A DNA stretch of 64,000 nucleotides from Sandaracinus amylolyticus (lineage in GTDB: Bacteria > Myxococcota_A > Polyangia > Polyangiales > Sandaracinaceae). The first letter of the stretch is position 1. The number at the start of each line of letters is the position of its first letter. Below, one piece after another: positions 52,158-59,535 of this stretch. A program made the translations under genes and the position numbers. The notes beneath the pieces were generated by a model. It saw nothing but the letters and a program-made list of their open reading frames with translations. It was not told the origin of the DNA and made no database searches. The DNA is taken from positions 3,906,001 through 3,970,000 of the forward strand of contig NZ_CP070225.1 of assembly GCF_021631985.1 (NCBI RefSeq), written 5' to 3'.

Positions 52158-53270
52158 CTACTCGAGCTGGAGCTCGGCGAGGCCCGCGCTGTTGCGGTAG
52201 TGCGAGCGCGCGGTGAAGCGGATGCGCTGCACCGCGTCGGTGCCGACCTCGAGCTCGACCGGCGTCGCGTCCTGCGCGAGCGTGCCCTCTTCGGTGCGCA
52301 CGACCTCGCCGTCCGAGAAGACCTCGACGCGGTAGTCGCGCGTGCCGCGATCGAGGTGCGGCGGGTTCGTCCCGTTGATCAGGCGCACGCGATCCACGCG
52401 GCGGGGCGGCGAGATCCGCACGTCCAGCGTCGCCTCGACGCCGTCGGGCGCGAGCCAGAACGTGTCGGCGCGCCCGTCGATCGCCTTGTCCGGCGAGAAC
52501 GTGTCGCTGTCGGCCCAGACCCCCGACGCGTCGGCGAACACACCCTCGGGCTCACGGGTCGCGAAGTACCAGCCGACCAGCACCACACCGACGATCAAGA
52601 CCGTGTTCGCGATGCGCCCGATCGACGTCGTACGCAGCTGTCGCCGCGAGCGCGCCGCGTCCGCGAGCGCCCGGCCGACCGTGTGCTGTGCGCCCGCGAT
52701 CTGGCGCCAGAGGCTCGTGTGGGCGGGCGTGACCTCGCGCTCCTCGACCGGCAGCGGGCTCGCGTGCGCGGCCTCGCGTGCCGCTTCGATCGCCGCGATC
52801 GCGTCGGGGCGAACCCCCCGCGCCCGCAGCGTCGCGGCGCGCGCCGCCTTGGGATCGGCCTCGAAGTCGGCGCCCGGCACGCTCATCGCGCCCGCGTAGA
52901 TCGGGAGCGCGTCGAGCGTGACGTCGAGCGCCTCGACCCCGAGGCGCAGGCCCTCCGCCGAGTGCCCGTTCTGCCAGAGCGACTCCGCGGCGTCCGCGCG
53001 CTGGGTCCCGAGCGCGAGCGTTCGCGCGAGGCGCTCTCGCGCCGCGTCACCGAGCTTCGCCTCCACCCCGAGCGCGCGCCGCAGCGTGAAGTGCTCGACG
53101 ATGCGCTCGCCGAGGCTCGTCGGGGCGTGCACCGGGCCCGCCGGCGCCGCGGGCGTCGCCGGTGCGGGCGGGGGCTCGGGCTCCGAGACGGTGGCGCTCT
53201 CGGCGTCGGGAGCGGGCACGGGCTCTGCGGGCGCGCTCGTGGGCTCGGCCTCGGTCTCGGGCTCGGACAT
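52158..53270 (-). CDS. Single-pass membrane protein with C-terminal discoidin-like domain (paralogue 1)
   Basis: A 370-residue protein: Pro/Glu/Ala-rich N-terminus (1-50), helical middle with QRADAAESLWQNGHSAEGLR near residue 90, one transmembrane helix (about 229-250, TVLIVGVVLVGWYFATREPE), then a discoidin/F5-8C-like beta sandwich of about 115 residues: KAIDGRADTFWLAPDGVEAT, VDRVRLINGTNPPHLDRGTR, DYRVEVFSDGEVVRTEEGTL. Domains of this kind bind carbohydrate or lipid at cell surfaces. A paralogue with the same layout is at 54892. Cytoplasmic N-terminus and external C-terminus are inferred. Confidence 0.82.
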   Translation of the reverse strand: MSEPETEAEPTSAPAEPVPAPDAESATVSEPEPPPAPATPAAPAGPVHAPTSLGERIVEHFTLRRALGVEAKLGDAARERLARTLALGTQRADAAESLWQNGHSAEGLRLGVEALDVTLDALPIYAGAMSVPGADFEADPKAARAATLRARGVRPDAIAAIEAAREAAHASPLPVEEREVTPAHTSLWRQIAGAQHTVGRALADAARSRRQLRTTSIGRIANTVLIVGVVLVGWYFATREPEGVFADASGVWADSDTFSPDKAIDGRADTFWLAPDGVEATLDVRISPPRRVDRVRLINGTNPPHLDRGTRDYRVEVFSDGEVVRTEEGTLAQDATPVELEVGTDAVQRIRFTARSHYRNSAGLAELQLE

Positions 53271-53313
53271 CGGCGAGAGGACTACCGAGCGCCGGTCCTC
53301 CTGGCAAGCACGC

Positions 53314-54804
53314 TCACCAGACCTGCCCGGCGCGGGTCATCGGGACGAGCACGAGGTTCGCCATCACCGCGAGCGCGAGCAGGAAGCGCGGGCGTCCGAC
53401 GGGAGACGCGATGCGCAGGTCCGCCGCGATCACCGTCGCGAAGAAAGGCACCTGGAAGAGCCAGAGCCGCGCCGACTCGTTCGAGCCTGCGTAGAGCATC
53501 ACGACGAGGTGCACCGCGAGCAGGCCGAGCGTCGCCAGCGCGAGCGCGCGATGTGCCGGGACGCGCACCACCCGCAGCGAGCGCAGGCACGCGACGAGGA
53601 ACGCGAGGAACATCGGGAGCCCCGTCCACGCCCAGAATTCGAGCCCGCCGGTGAGCCCCCACCGCCCCCCGACGAAGCCGAGCTTCCAGCGGTAGTGGTA
53701 GTCGATCGCGGTGTGATAGCCCTCGATCGGCTCGGGGAACCAACCTCCCCCGATCAGTGCGCCGAGCCCGAGCGCGAGCCCCGCGACCAGCGCGACGACG
53801 TGCGCCGCGCTCCGCGCGATCACCCGCCGCGCGCCCAGCCCGCGCACCACGTCGATCGACGCGACGATCTGCGCGCCGAGCGCGAGGCCGATCACCGGCA
53901 GGAGCCCGTAGTTGCACCAGAGCCCGAGCCCGAGCGTCGCCCCACCGAGCATCGAGAGCACGATCGATCCGCGCCGCGCCCCGAGCCCCGCGAGCGCGCA
54001 CGCGAGCGTCGCGATCGCCGGATAGAGCGCGCCGTCGGTGTGATGCGTGATCACGAGGACGACCGGGCACGTCGCCCAGAGCAGCGCCGCGTCGTAGCCC
54101 ACCGACGTGCGTCCGGTGAGCGCGAGACCGAGCAGCACGAGCGGCAGCACCACGAGCGCGGTCGAGATCGGGAAGAGCACGATCCCCGCGGTCGCACCGT
54201 CGACGATGCGGCGCAGCGGCGGGCGCGCCCACACCAGCTCGCGCAGCGGGCGCACCAGCGCGCGAAACGTCTCGTCCCCGCCGATGCGGTCGATCAGCGC
54301 GTAGTACGCGAACGTGCCCGGCGGCTTGCTCGGCGCGAACCCACCGAGCGCGCCCTCCGCGACGCGCTCGGGATAGGCGCGGATCGTCTCGGCGATGCGC
54401 CCCTCGTGCGCGTGCGCCGCGACGAGGAACTCCGCGTGACCGCCCGCGAAACGATCGAGCGCGGTCTCGAGCGAGGGCCCGACGAGCAGCAGCGATGCGC
54501 CCTGGGCTGCGAGGCTCGTCATCACCAGCAGCGCGAGCGCGCGCGCGTGGCGGCGGGCGGAGGCGGCGCGCATCGCGGCGATCGCGAGCACCGGGATCGG
54601 CAGCGCGAACGCGAGCGCCCACGGGCTCGCGTCGAGCCCACGCCAGCTCACCGGGAAGAACCAGTTCCCGGTCTCGCGATGCCCGGGCCACGACGTCGCC
54701 CAGAGCGCCGCACCACCGATCGCGCCCAGCACGAGCACGATGGCGCGGCCCACCCAGGCACCGCGACGGGGCGCGGCGCGAAGTGGCGGAGCGGAGGCGA
54801 CCAT
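53314..54804 (-). CDS. Polytopic GT-C-like membrane glycosyltransferase
   Basis: A 496-residue protein with about eleven helices. FAPSKPPGTFAYYALIDRIG (with a conserved Lys-Pro-Pro near the third helix) and LVITHHTDGALYPAIATLA suggest a GT39/GT87-like sugar transferase acting on lipid-linked sugars. Other marks: GGWFPEPIEGYHTAIDYHYR and the final FLLALAVMANLVLVPM. ATG 54804 is within the divergent region to the discoidin paralogue 2 (87 bp). It is 44 bp upstream of the first paralogue on the same strand, so co-transcription is likely. Confidence 0.78.
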   Translation of the reverse strand: MVASAPPLRAAPRRGAWVGRAIVLVLGAIGGAALWATSWPGHRETGNWFFPVSWRGLDASPWALAFALPIPVLAIAAMRAASARRHARALALLVMTSLAAQGASLLLVGPSLETALDRFAGGHAEFLVAAHAHEGRIAETIRAYPERVAEGALGGFAPSKPPGTFAYYALIDRIGGDETFRALVRPLRELVWARPPLRRIVDGATAGIVLFPISTALVVLPLVLLGLALTGRTSVGYDAALLWATCPVVLVITHHTDGALYPAIATLACALAGLGARRGSIVLSMLGGATLGLGLWCNYGLLPVIGLALGAQIVASIDVVRGLGARRVIARSAAHVVALVAGLALGLGALIGGGWFPEPIEGYHTAIDYHYRWKLGFVGGRWGLTGGLEFWAWTGLPMFLAFLVACLRSLRVVRVPAHRALALATLGLLAVHLVVMLYAGSNESARLWLFQVPFFATVIAADLRIASPVGRPRFLLALAVMANLVLVPMTRAGQVW

Positions 54805-54891
54805 CGGCGGCGCGAACGATAGACGTTCGATCGAGGCACGACAAACGCGTCGAGCGAGCGTCCTTGCCCAGCCGCGGGCAGGCCGGTACAC

Positions 54892-55935
54892 ATGCCGCGC
54901 GTGAGCCTTCTCGACTCCCTCTCGGAGCCCTTCACCGCGCGCGGCGCGCTCGCGCTGCAGGCCCGCATCGACGCCACGACGCGCAGCGCCATCGCGCGCG
55001 CACGGTCGGTGGGACGGCAGCGCGCCGACGCGGCCGAGGCGCTCTGGGCGAGCGGTCACGCCGCCGAGGGGCTTCGGCTCGTGATCGCCGCGCTCGAGAG
55101 CACGGTCGAGGCGGCCGAGACGACGGCGCGCGCGCTCGACCCCGAGGTCGCGCCCGCGGCGCCCGAGCCCGAGGCGCTCACCGAGGCCGCCGTCGAGGAG
55201 ACCGCGCCCATCGAGGCCGAGCAGGTCGCCCCGACGCCGCGCACGCTCGCGCAGTCGCTGCGCATCGTCGGCATCGTGCCCGCCCGCGCGAGCGCGCTCG
55301 AGACCTCCGTCGCCGCGGCGCGCAGCGCGACGCTGCCCGAGCTCGACGCCGAGATCAGCCCCGCGCAGGCCGAGCTCTACCAGCGCGCCAGCGACGCGCG
55401 ACGCGTGATCGATCGCGCGCTCGGCAGCGCGGGCATGGAGCGCCGCGAGATCCAGTTCGCGCGCGGCGCGCGCATCGCGGGCACCATCCTCGCGATCGTC
55501 GCACTGCTCGTGGTCCTGCGCTTCGCGCTGCACACGCCCGAGGGCGTGACCGCCGAGGTCTCGGGGACGTGGGCCGATGCGCCCGCGTACGGGGCCGACG
55601 CTGCGCTCGACGGACGTCCCGACACGTTCTGGCTCCTCCCCGATCGCGCCGAGGGCTGGCTCGACGTGCGCATCGCGCCCGGTCGCCGCATCGAGCGGAT
55701 CCGGCTCCTCAACACCCACAACCCGCCGCACCACGATCGCGCGACGCGTCAGTACCGCGTCGAGATCCACTCGGGCGGCGAGATCGTGCGCACCATCGAG
55801 GGCGAGCTCGCCTTCTCCACGGCGCCCGAGCCCGTCGAGCACGCGGTCGGGATCGACGACGTCGATCGCATCCGCTTCGTCGTCGTGAGCCATCACCGCA
55901 CCGGCGCAGGGCTCGCCGAGCTCTCGTTCGAGTGA
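54892..55935 (+). CDS. Single-pass membrane protein with C-terminal discoidin-like domain (paralogue 2)
   Basis: A 347-residue protein with the same plan as 52158-53270. The shared helical motif is QRADAAEALWASGHAAEGLR (about 41-60). The transmembrane helix is about 202-222 (GTILAIVALLVVLRFALH), then the discoidin-like domain: DAALDGRPDTFWLLPDRAEG, IERIRLLNTHNPPHHDRATR, QYRVEIHSGGEIVRTIEGEL. Divergent from the GT-C-like gene; converges on the sulfatase-fold gene, where a short copy of the 3' element sits between the stops. Confidence 0.82.
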   Translation: MPRVSLLDSLSEPFTARGALALQARIDATTRSAIARARSVGRQRADAAEALWASGHAAEGLRLVIAALESTVEAAETTARALDPEVAPAAPEPEALTEAAVEETAPIEAEQVAPTPRTLAQSLRIVGIVPARASALETSVAAARSATLPELDAEISPAQAELYQRASDARRVIDRALGSAGMERREIQFARGARIAGTILAIVALLVVLRFALHTPEGVTAEVSGTWADAPAYGADAALDGRPDTFWLLPDRAEGWLDVRIAPGRRIERIRLLNTHNPPHHDRATRQYRVEIHSGGEIVRTIEGELAFSTAPEPVEHAVGIDDVDRIRFVVVSHHRTGAGLAELSFE

Positions 55936-55952
55936 TCGCTCCAAGACTCTGA

Positions 55953-55979
55953 AGATCGGCTCGCCCGCCGGCCCAGGAC
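55953..55979 (-). repeat. 3' element copy C (short)
   Basis: Read on the minus strand it is GGCCGGCGGGCGAGCCGATC, matching the last part of copies A and B (18294-18364, 20039-20117) but without the long upstream hairpins. It follows the sulfatase-fold gene stop (55980) in the sense direction, as A and B follow their genes. Confidence 0.5.
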
Positions 55980-58694
55980 TCAGCGCGGCGTCGCAACCGA
56001 GGGCGGCGAGGGCTCGACCTCGATGTCGGCGAGGTGCACCCGCACCTCCTGACGACCGTCGTGCGTCGCCTCGAGCAGCTCGCCGCCGTCGCGCACCCGC
56101 AGGTACAGCCCGAGCCGCACCGGGGTGGGCACGCCCTCGGGGATCACGATCGGCGTCGGATCGCGCACCACCTCGCCGGGCTCCCAGCGCGTCGTCGGAT
56201 AGCGCGAGTGCAGCGGCCAGTGCCACGCGTGGAAATGCGCGGGCAGCCGCACGCCGGGCGGCGCCTCGATGTCGACGAGGAAGAAGAGGTCGCGCGAGAT
56301 CTGCGCGTCGACGCGGTAGTAGAACGTCAGCGGGATGTCGTCGCCGGTCGTGAAGCGCGTCCGCGGGAGATCGAACCCCGCGAGCGTGAACATGCCCGGG
56401 TAGCGGATGTCGGTCGGATGCGAGATCCCCGCCGGCACCGCGCGCAGCCGGTTCTGCGCGACGAACGTCTCGCTGCGGTTCTCGGCGCGGCTCGAGCTCG
56501 CGACCCACGCGCGCAGCGAGCCGAGCATCGCCTCGGCCTCCTCGCGGCGCGCGTCCGAGAGATCGTGGTGCTCGTCGGGATCGGCCTCGAGGTGGAAGTA
56601 CTGGAACGTCCCGTCGCGCACCCACCACATCAGCTTGTGCACGCCGCGACGCATCACCTTCACGTCGTACGGCGTGAGCCCGTCGGGGAGCAGCTCCGCG
56701 AACACCGGTCGCTCGGGATCGGGCTCGCGCGCGCCGGTCGCGAAGGGCACGAGGCTGATCCCGGAGAGGTCCTCGGTGGGCTGGACCTGCGCGAGGTTGA
56801 GGATCGTCGGCGCGACGTCGAGCAGCCCGACGACGTGCTCCACCCGACGCGGCGCGACTCCCGGGATGCGCATCATCAGCACCGAGCGCATCTCTTCTTC
56901 GTAGAGCGTCGTCGAGTGCCCGAACGTCCCGTGCTCGCCGAAGCCCTCGCCGTGATCGGACGCGAGCACGACGACGGTGCGATCGCGCAGCCCGAGCTCG
57001 TCGAGCGCATCGAGCAGCCGCTGGAATTGCTCGTCCGCGAAGCCGATCTCGGTGTCGTAGAGATCGACCTGCTCGTGCCCGTACCGCGACGGCACTCCGT
57101 CCTGCAGGTACGGCACGTGGCAGTTGTAGAGGTGGACCCAGAAGAGCCACGGCTGGGTGCCCGACGCGAGGCGGCGCAGCTCGGGCAGCGCCTGGTTCAC
57201 CGCGCGCTCGCGCGGGGGATCGGCAATCTCGAACTGCGTGACCTGGTCGAAGCCCTGGAAGAAGTCGTCCATGCGGCGGAAGTACTCCGTCGCCATGATC
57301 ACCGAGGTCGCGTACCCGCCGTGGTCACGCAGCAGCTCGGGCGCGGTGACGTTCTCGGGCAGCAGCGAGGGCCAGAGGTACTCGGGCCCGAACGCGATCT
57401 CGGACGCGTAGTTCCCGGTCCACATCGCCGGGATCGATCGCAGCGAGCGCGACGACTGGGGCACGACCTCGCGGAAGTCGATCGCCTCGCGCGCGAACGC
57501 GTCGATGTGCGGCGACGTCGGCCGCGGATAGCCGTACGCGCCGAGGTGATCACGGCGCAGCGCGTCGATCGTCACCACGAGGAAGTTCGGTCGCACGAGC
57601 GAGGACGGCACGTCGCCGAACTGCCCGCGACCGCGCTCGACGATGCGCGGCGCGCCATCACCCGCGAAGCAGTCGGAGTCGATCCCGTCGCCCTCGACGT
57701 CGATCGCGCCCGGATGGACGCGCGGATCTCCGTCGTCGCAGTCGCCGCCACCGAACGCCCACGCGTAGCGATCACCATCCCGATCGCTGGTCGCCTGGAG
57801 CATGCGCACCAGCCGACGACCGACGACGCTGCGCTGCTCGACCACGCTGCGCACGCGGTTGGAGTCGCCGAACGTCGCGGCGCTGGTCACCAGGCCGACC
57901 ATCACGAGCGCCGACGCGAACGCCGCGAGCGCGCGCACCCGCGCCGGACGCGCGCGGCGCAGCGGGCGCACGAGGAGCAACGCGACGACGAGCCACGCGA
58001 GGGCGGTGCCCGCGGGCCACGCGAGGGTGCGCGCGTCGTACGCGAGCAGGATCTCGGGGTGGCGCACCAGCCCGATCACGACCGCCGCGATCACGCCCGC
58101 GAGGAGCACCGCCACCAGCGCGCCGAGCGACGCGAGCCGGCCCATGCGGAACGCGATGGCGCGCACTCCCGACGCGAGCGCCGCGCGCACCGCGAGCACC
58201 ACGACGACCGCGACCAACACCACCGCGCCGAGCGCGTACCCGGCCAGATCGGCGCGATGGAAGCGCGTGCTGAAGTCGACGTGCCCCCACGCGACGAGCC
58301 CGAAGATCAGCGCGGCGGCGATCCCGTTCGCCACACCGCTCGCGAAGAGCGGAGGATCACCCCGCGTCCAGAACGCGATCGACGACGCGCGCGCGAGCGC
58401 CGCCGACGTCACCCGCGAACGCCGCAGCCATCGCGCGACGATCCCGATGCCCGCGCCCGCGACCACGCCCACGAGCCCGTAGAGCGCGGCGAGGTGCAGC
58501 CCCGCGACCGCGAGCTGTCCCGGCGTCACACGAGGTGCGACGTCGCGCAGCGACGACTGCACCACGTCGGCGATCACCATCACCACCGCGGTCACGAGAC
58601 CGATCGAGACGTGCCCTGCGATCGGCGGGAACCGGTTCGTCGCAATGCGTCCTTCGCCTGCGGCGACGACGTCGCGTTCCGTCGAGCTCTTCAC
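55980..58694 (-). CDS. Membrane-anchored sulfatase/alkaline-phosphatase-superfamily protein with MopE motif
   Basis: A 904-residue protein. The first 290 residues form about seven transmembrane helices. A Cys/Asp-rich MopE-like insert (SDRDGDRYAWAFGGGDCDDG, then EGDGIDSDCFAGDGAP) precedes the sulfatase-fold domain (about 375-700): FLVVTIDALRRDHLGAYGYP, WLFWVHLYNCHVPYLQDGVP, VVLASDHGEGFGEHGTFGHS. The formylglycine motif C/S-x-P-x-R is absent; SSRSLRSIPAMWTG stands in its place, as in LtaS-like or other phosphotransferases that use Ser/Thr. The C-terminal 200 residues are beta-rich. Start GTG 58694 follows the 'ATG 58763' frame only by inference. Likely transfers or removes a charged group on surface glycans or lipids. 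Confidence 0.83.
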   Translation of the reverse strand: MKSSTERDVVAAGEGRIATNRFPPIAGHVSIGLVTAVVMVIADVVQSSLRDVAPRVTPGQLAVAGLHLAALYGLVGVVAGAGIGIVARWLRRSRVTSAALARASSIAFWTRGDPPLFASGVANGIAAALIFGLVAWGHVDFSTRFHRADLAGYALGAVVLVAVVVVLAVRAALASGVRAIAFRMGRLASLGALVAVLLAGVIAAVVIGLVRHPEILLAYDARTLAWPAGTALAWLVVALLLVRPLRRARPARVRALAAFASALVMVGLVTSAATFGDSNRVRSVVEQRSVVGRRLVRMLQATSDRDGDRYAWAFGGGDCDDGDPRVHPGAIDVEGDGIDSDCFAGDGAPRIVERGRGQFGDVPSSLVRPNFLVVTIDALRRDHLGAYGYPRPTSPHIDAFAREAIDFREVVPQSSRSLRSIPAMWTGNYASEIAFGPEYLWPSLLPENVTAPELLRDHGGYATSVIMATEYFRRMDDFFQGFDQVTQFEIADPPRERAVNQALPELRRLASGTQPWLFWVHLYNCHVPYLQDGVPSRYGHEQVDLYDTEIGFADEQFQRLLDALDELGLRDRTVVVLASDHGEGFGEHGTFGHSTTLYEEEMRSVLMMRIPGVAPRRVEHVVGLLDVAPTILNLAQVQPTEDLSGISLVPFATGAREPDPERPVFAELLPDGLTPYDVKVMRRGVHKLMWWVRDGTFQYFHLEADPDEHHDLSDARREEAEAMLGSLRAWVASSSRAENRSETFVAQNRLRAVPAGISHPTDIRYPGMFTLAGFDLPRTRFTTGDDIPLTFYYRVDAQISRDLFFLVDIEAPPGVRLPAHFHAWHWPLHSRYPTTRWEPGEVVRDPTPIVIPEGVPTPVRLGLYLRVRDGGELLEATHDGRQEVRVHLADIEVEPSPPSVATPR

Positions 58695-58814
58695 GTACGA
58701 CAGGGGCCTCGGGGGAGCCCCGTGTATAGCACGCTGCCTCCGCGTTCCGCGCCGAGCACGCACGCGGCCCCGTGCTATCGTCCGCCGCCTTTCTTCCCGG
58801 CTGCATCACACCAC

Positions 58815-59531
58815 ATGGCCACCCCGCGCACCCTGATCGTCACGCCCACCTACAACGAGCGCGACAACCTCGAGCGCTTCGTCGAAGGCGTGCTCCGCTG
58901 GGTGCCCGAGGCCCACGTGTTGATCGTCGACGACGCATCGCCCGACGGCACCGGCGACGTCGCGGATCGCCTCGCCGCGAGCGACCCGCGCGTGAAGGTG
59001 ATGCACCGCCCGGGCAAGCTCGGCATCGGCACCGCGTACGTGCAGGCGTTCCAGCGCGGGCTCGCGGAGGGCTACGAGCTCTTCCTCGAGATGGACGCGG
59101 ATCTCTCGCACGATCCGATGCACCTGCCGCAGTTCCTGAAGGCGTTCGAGCGCGGCGCGGACGTGGTGATCGGCTCGCGCAACGTACCGGGCGGCGGCGT
59201 GACGGGCTGGGGCTTCGGGCGCCACTTCCTCAGCAAGGGCGGCTCGCTCTACAGCCGCACGATCCTCGGCCTGCCGATCCGCGATCTCACCAGCGGCTAC
59301 AAGGCGTTCCGCGCCGACGTGCTGCGCGCGATCGATCTCGGCGCGGTGCGCAGCGAGGGCTACTCGTTCCAGATCGAGCTGACCTACCGCGCGATCCAGC
59401 GAGGCTTCGCGGTGGTGGAGGTCCCGATCCACTTCGTCGATCGCAAGAACGGCCAGTCGAAGATGTCGAGCCGCATCTTCATGGAAGCGATCACGATGGT
59501 GTGGAAGCTGCGCCTCGAGCGCGCGCGGTAG
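58815..59531 (+). CDS. Polyprenol-phosphate glycosyltransferase (dolichol-phosphate mannosyltransferase type)
   Basis: A 238-residue GT2 enzyme of the DPM1 type, without a transmembrane extension. DDASPDGTG (about 38-46), MDADLSHDPMHLPQFLKAFE with the D-x-D metal site (about 94), GSRNVPGGGVTGWGFGRHFL, and SKMSSRIFMEAITMVWKLRL at the end mark the family. It would make a polyprenyl-phospho-sugar (mannose or similar) that the GT-C-like membrane enzymes use. It lies four bases before the next gene (59536), so the two form an operon. ATG 58815. Confidence 0.95.
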   Translation: MATPRTLIVTPTYNERDNLERFVEGVLRWVPEAHVLIVDDASPDGTGDVADRLAASDPRVKVMHRPGKLGIGTAYVQAFQRGLAEGYELFLEMDADLSHDPMHLPQFLKAFERGADVVIGSRNVPGGGVTGWGFGRHFLSKGGSLYSRTILGLPIRDLTSGYKAFRADVLRAIDLGAVRSEGYSFQIELTYRAIQRGFAVVEVPIHFVDRKNGQSKMSSRIFMEAITMVWKLRLERAR

Positions 59532-59535
59532 CGCG

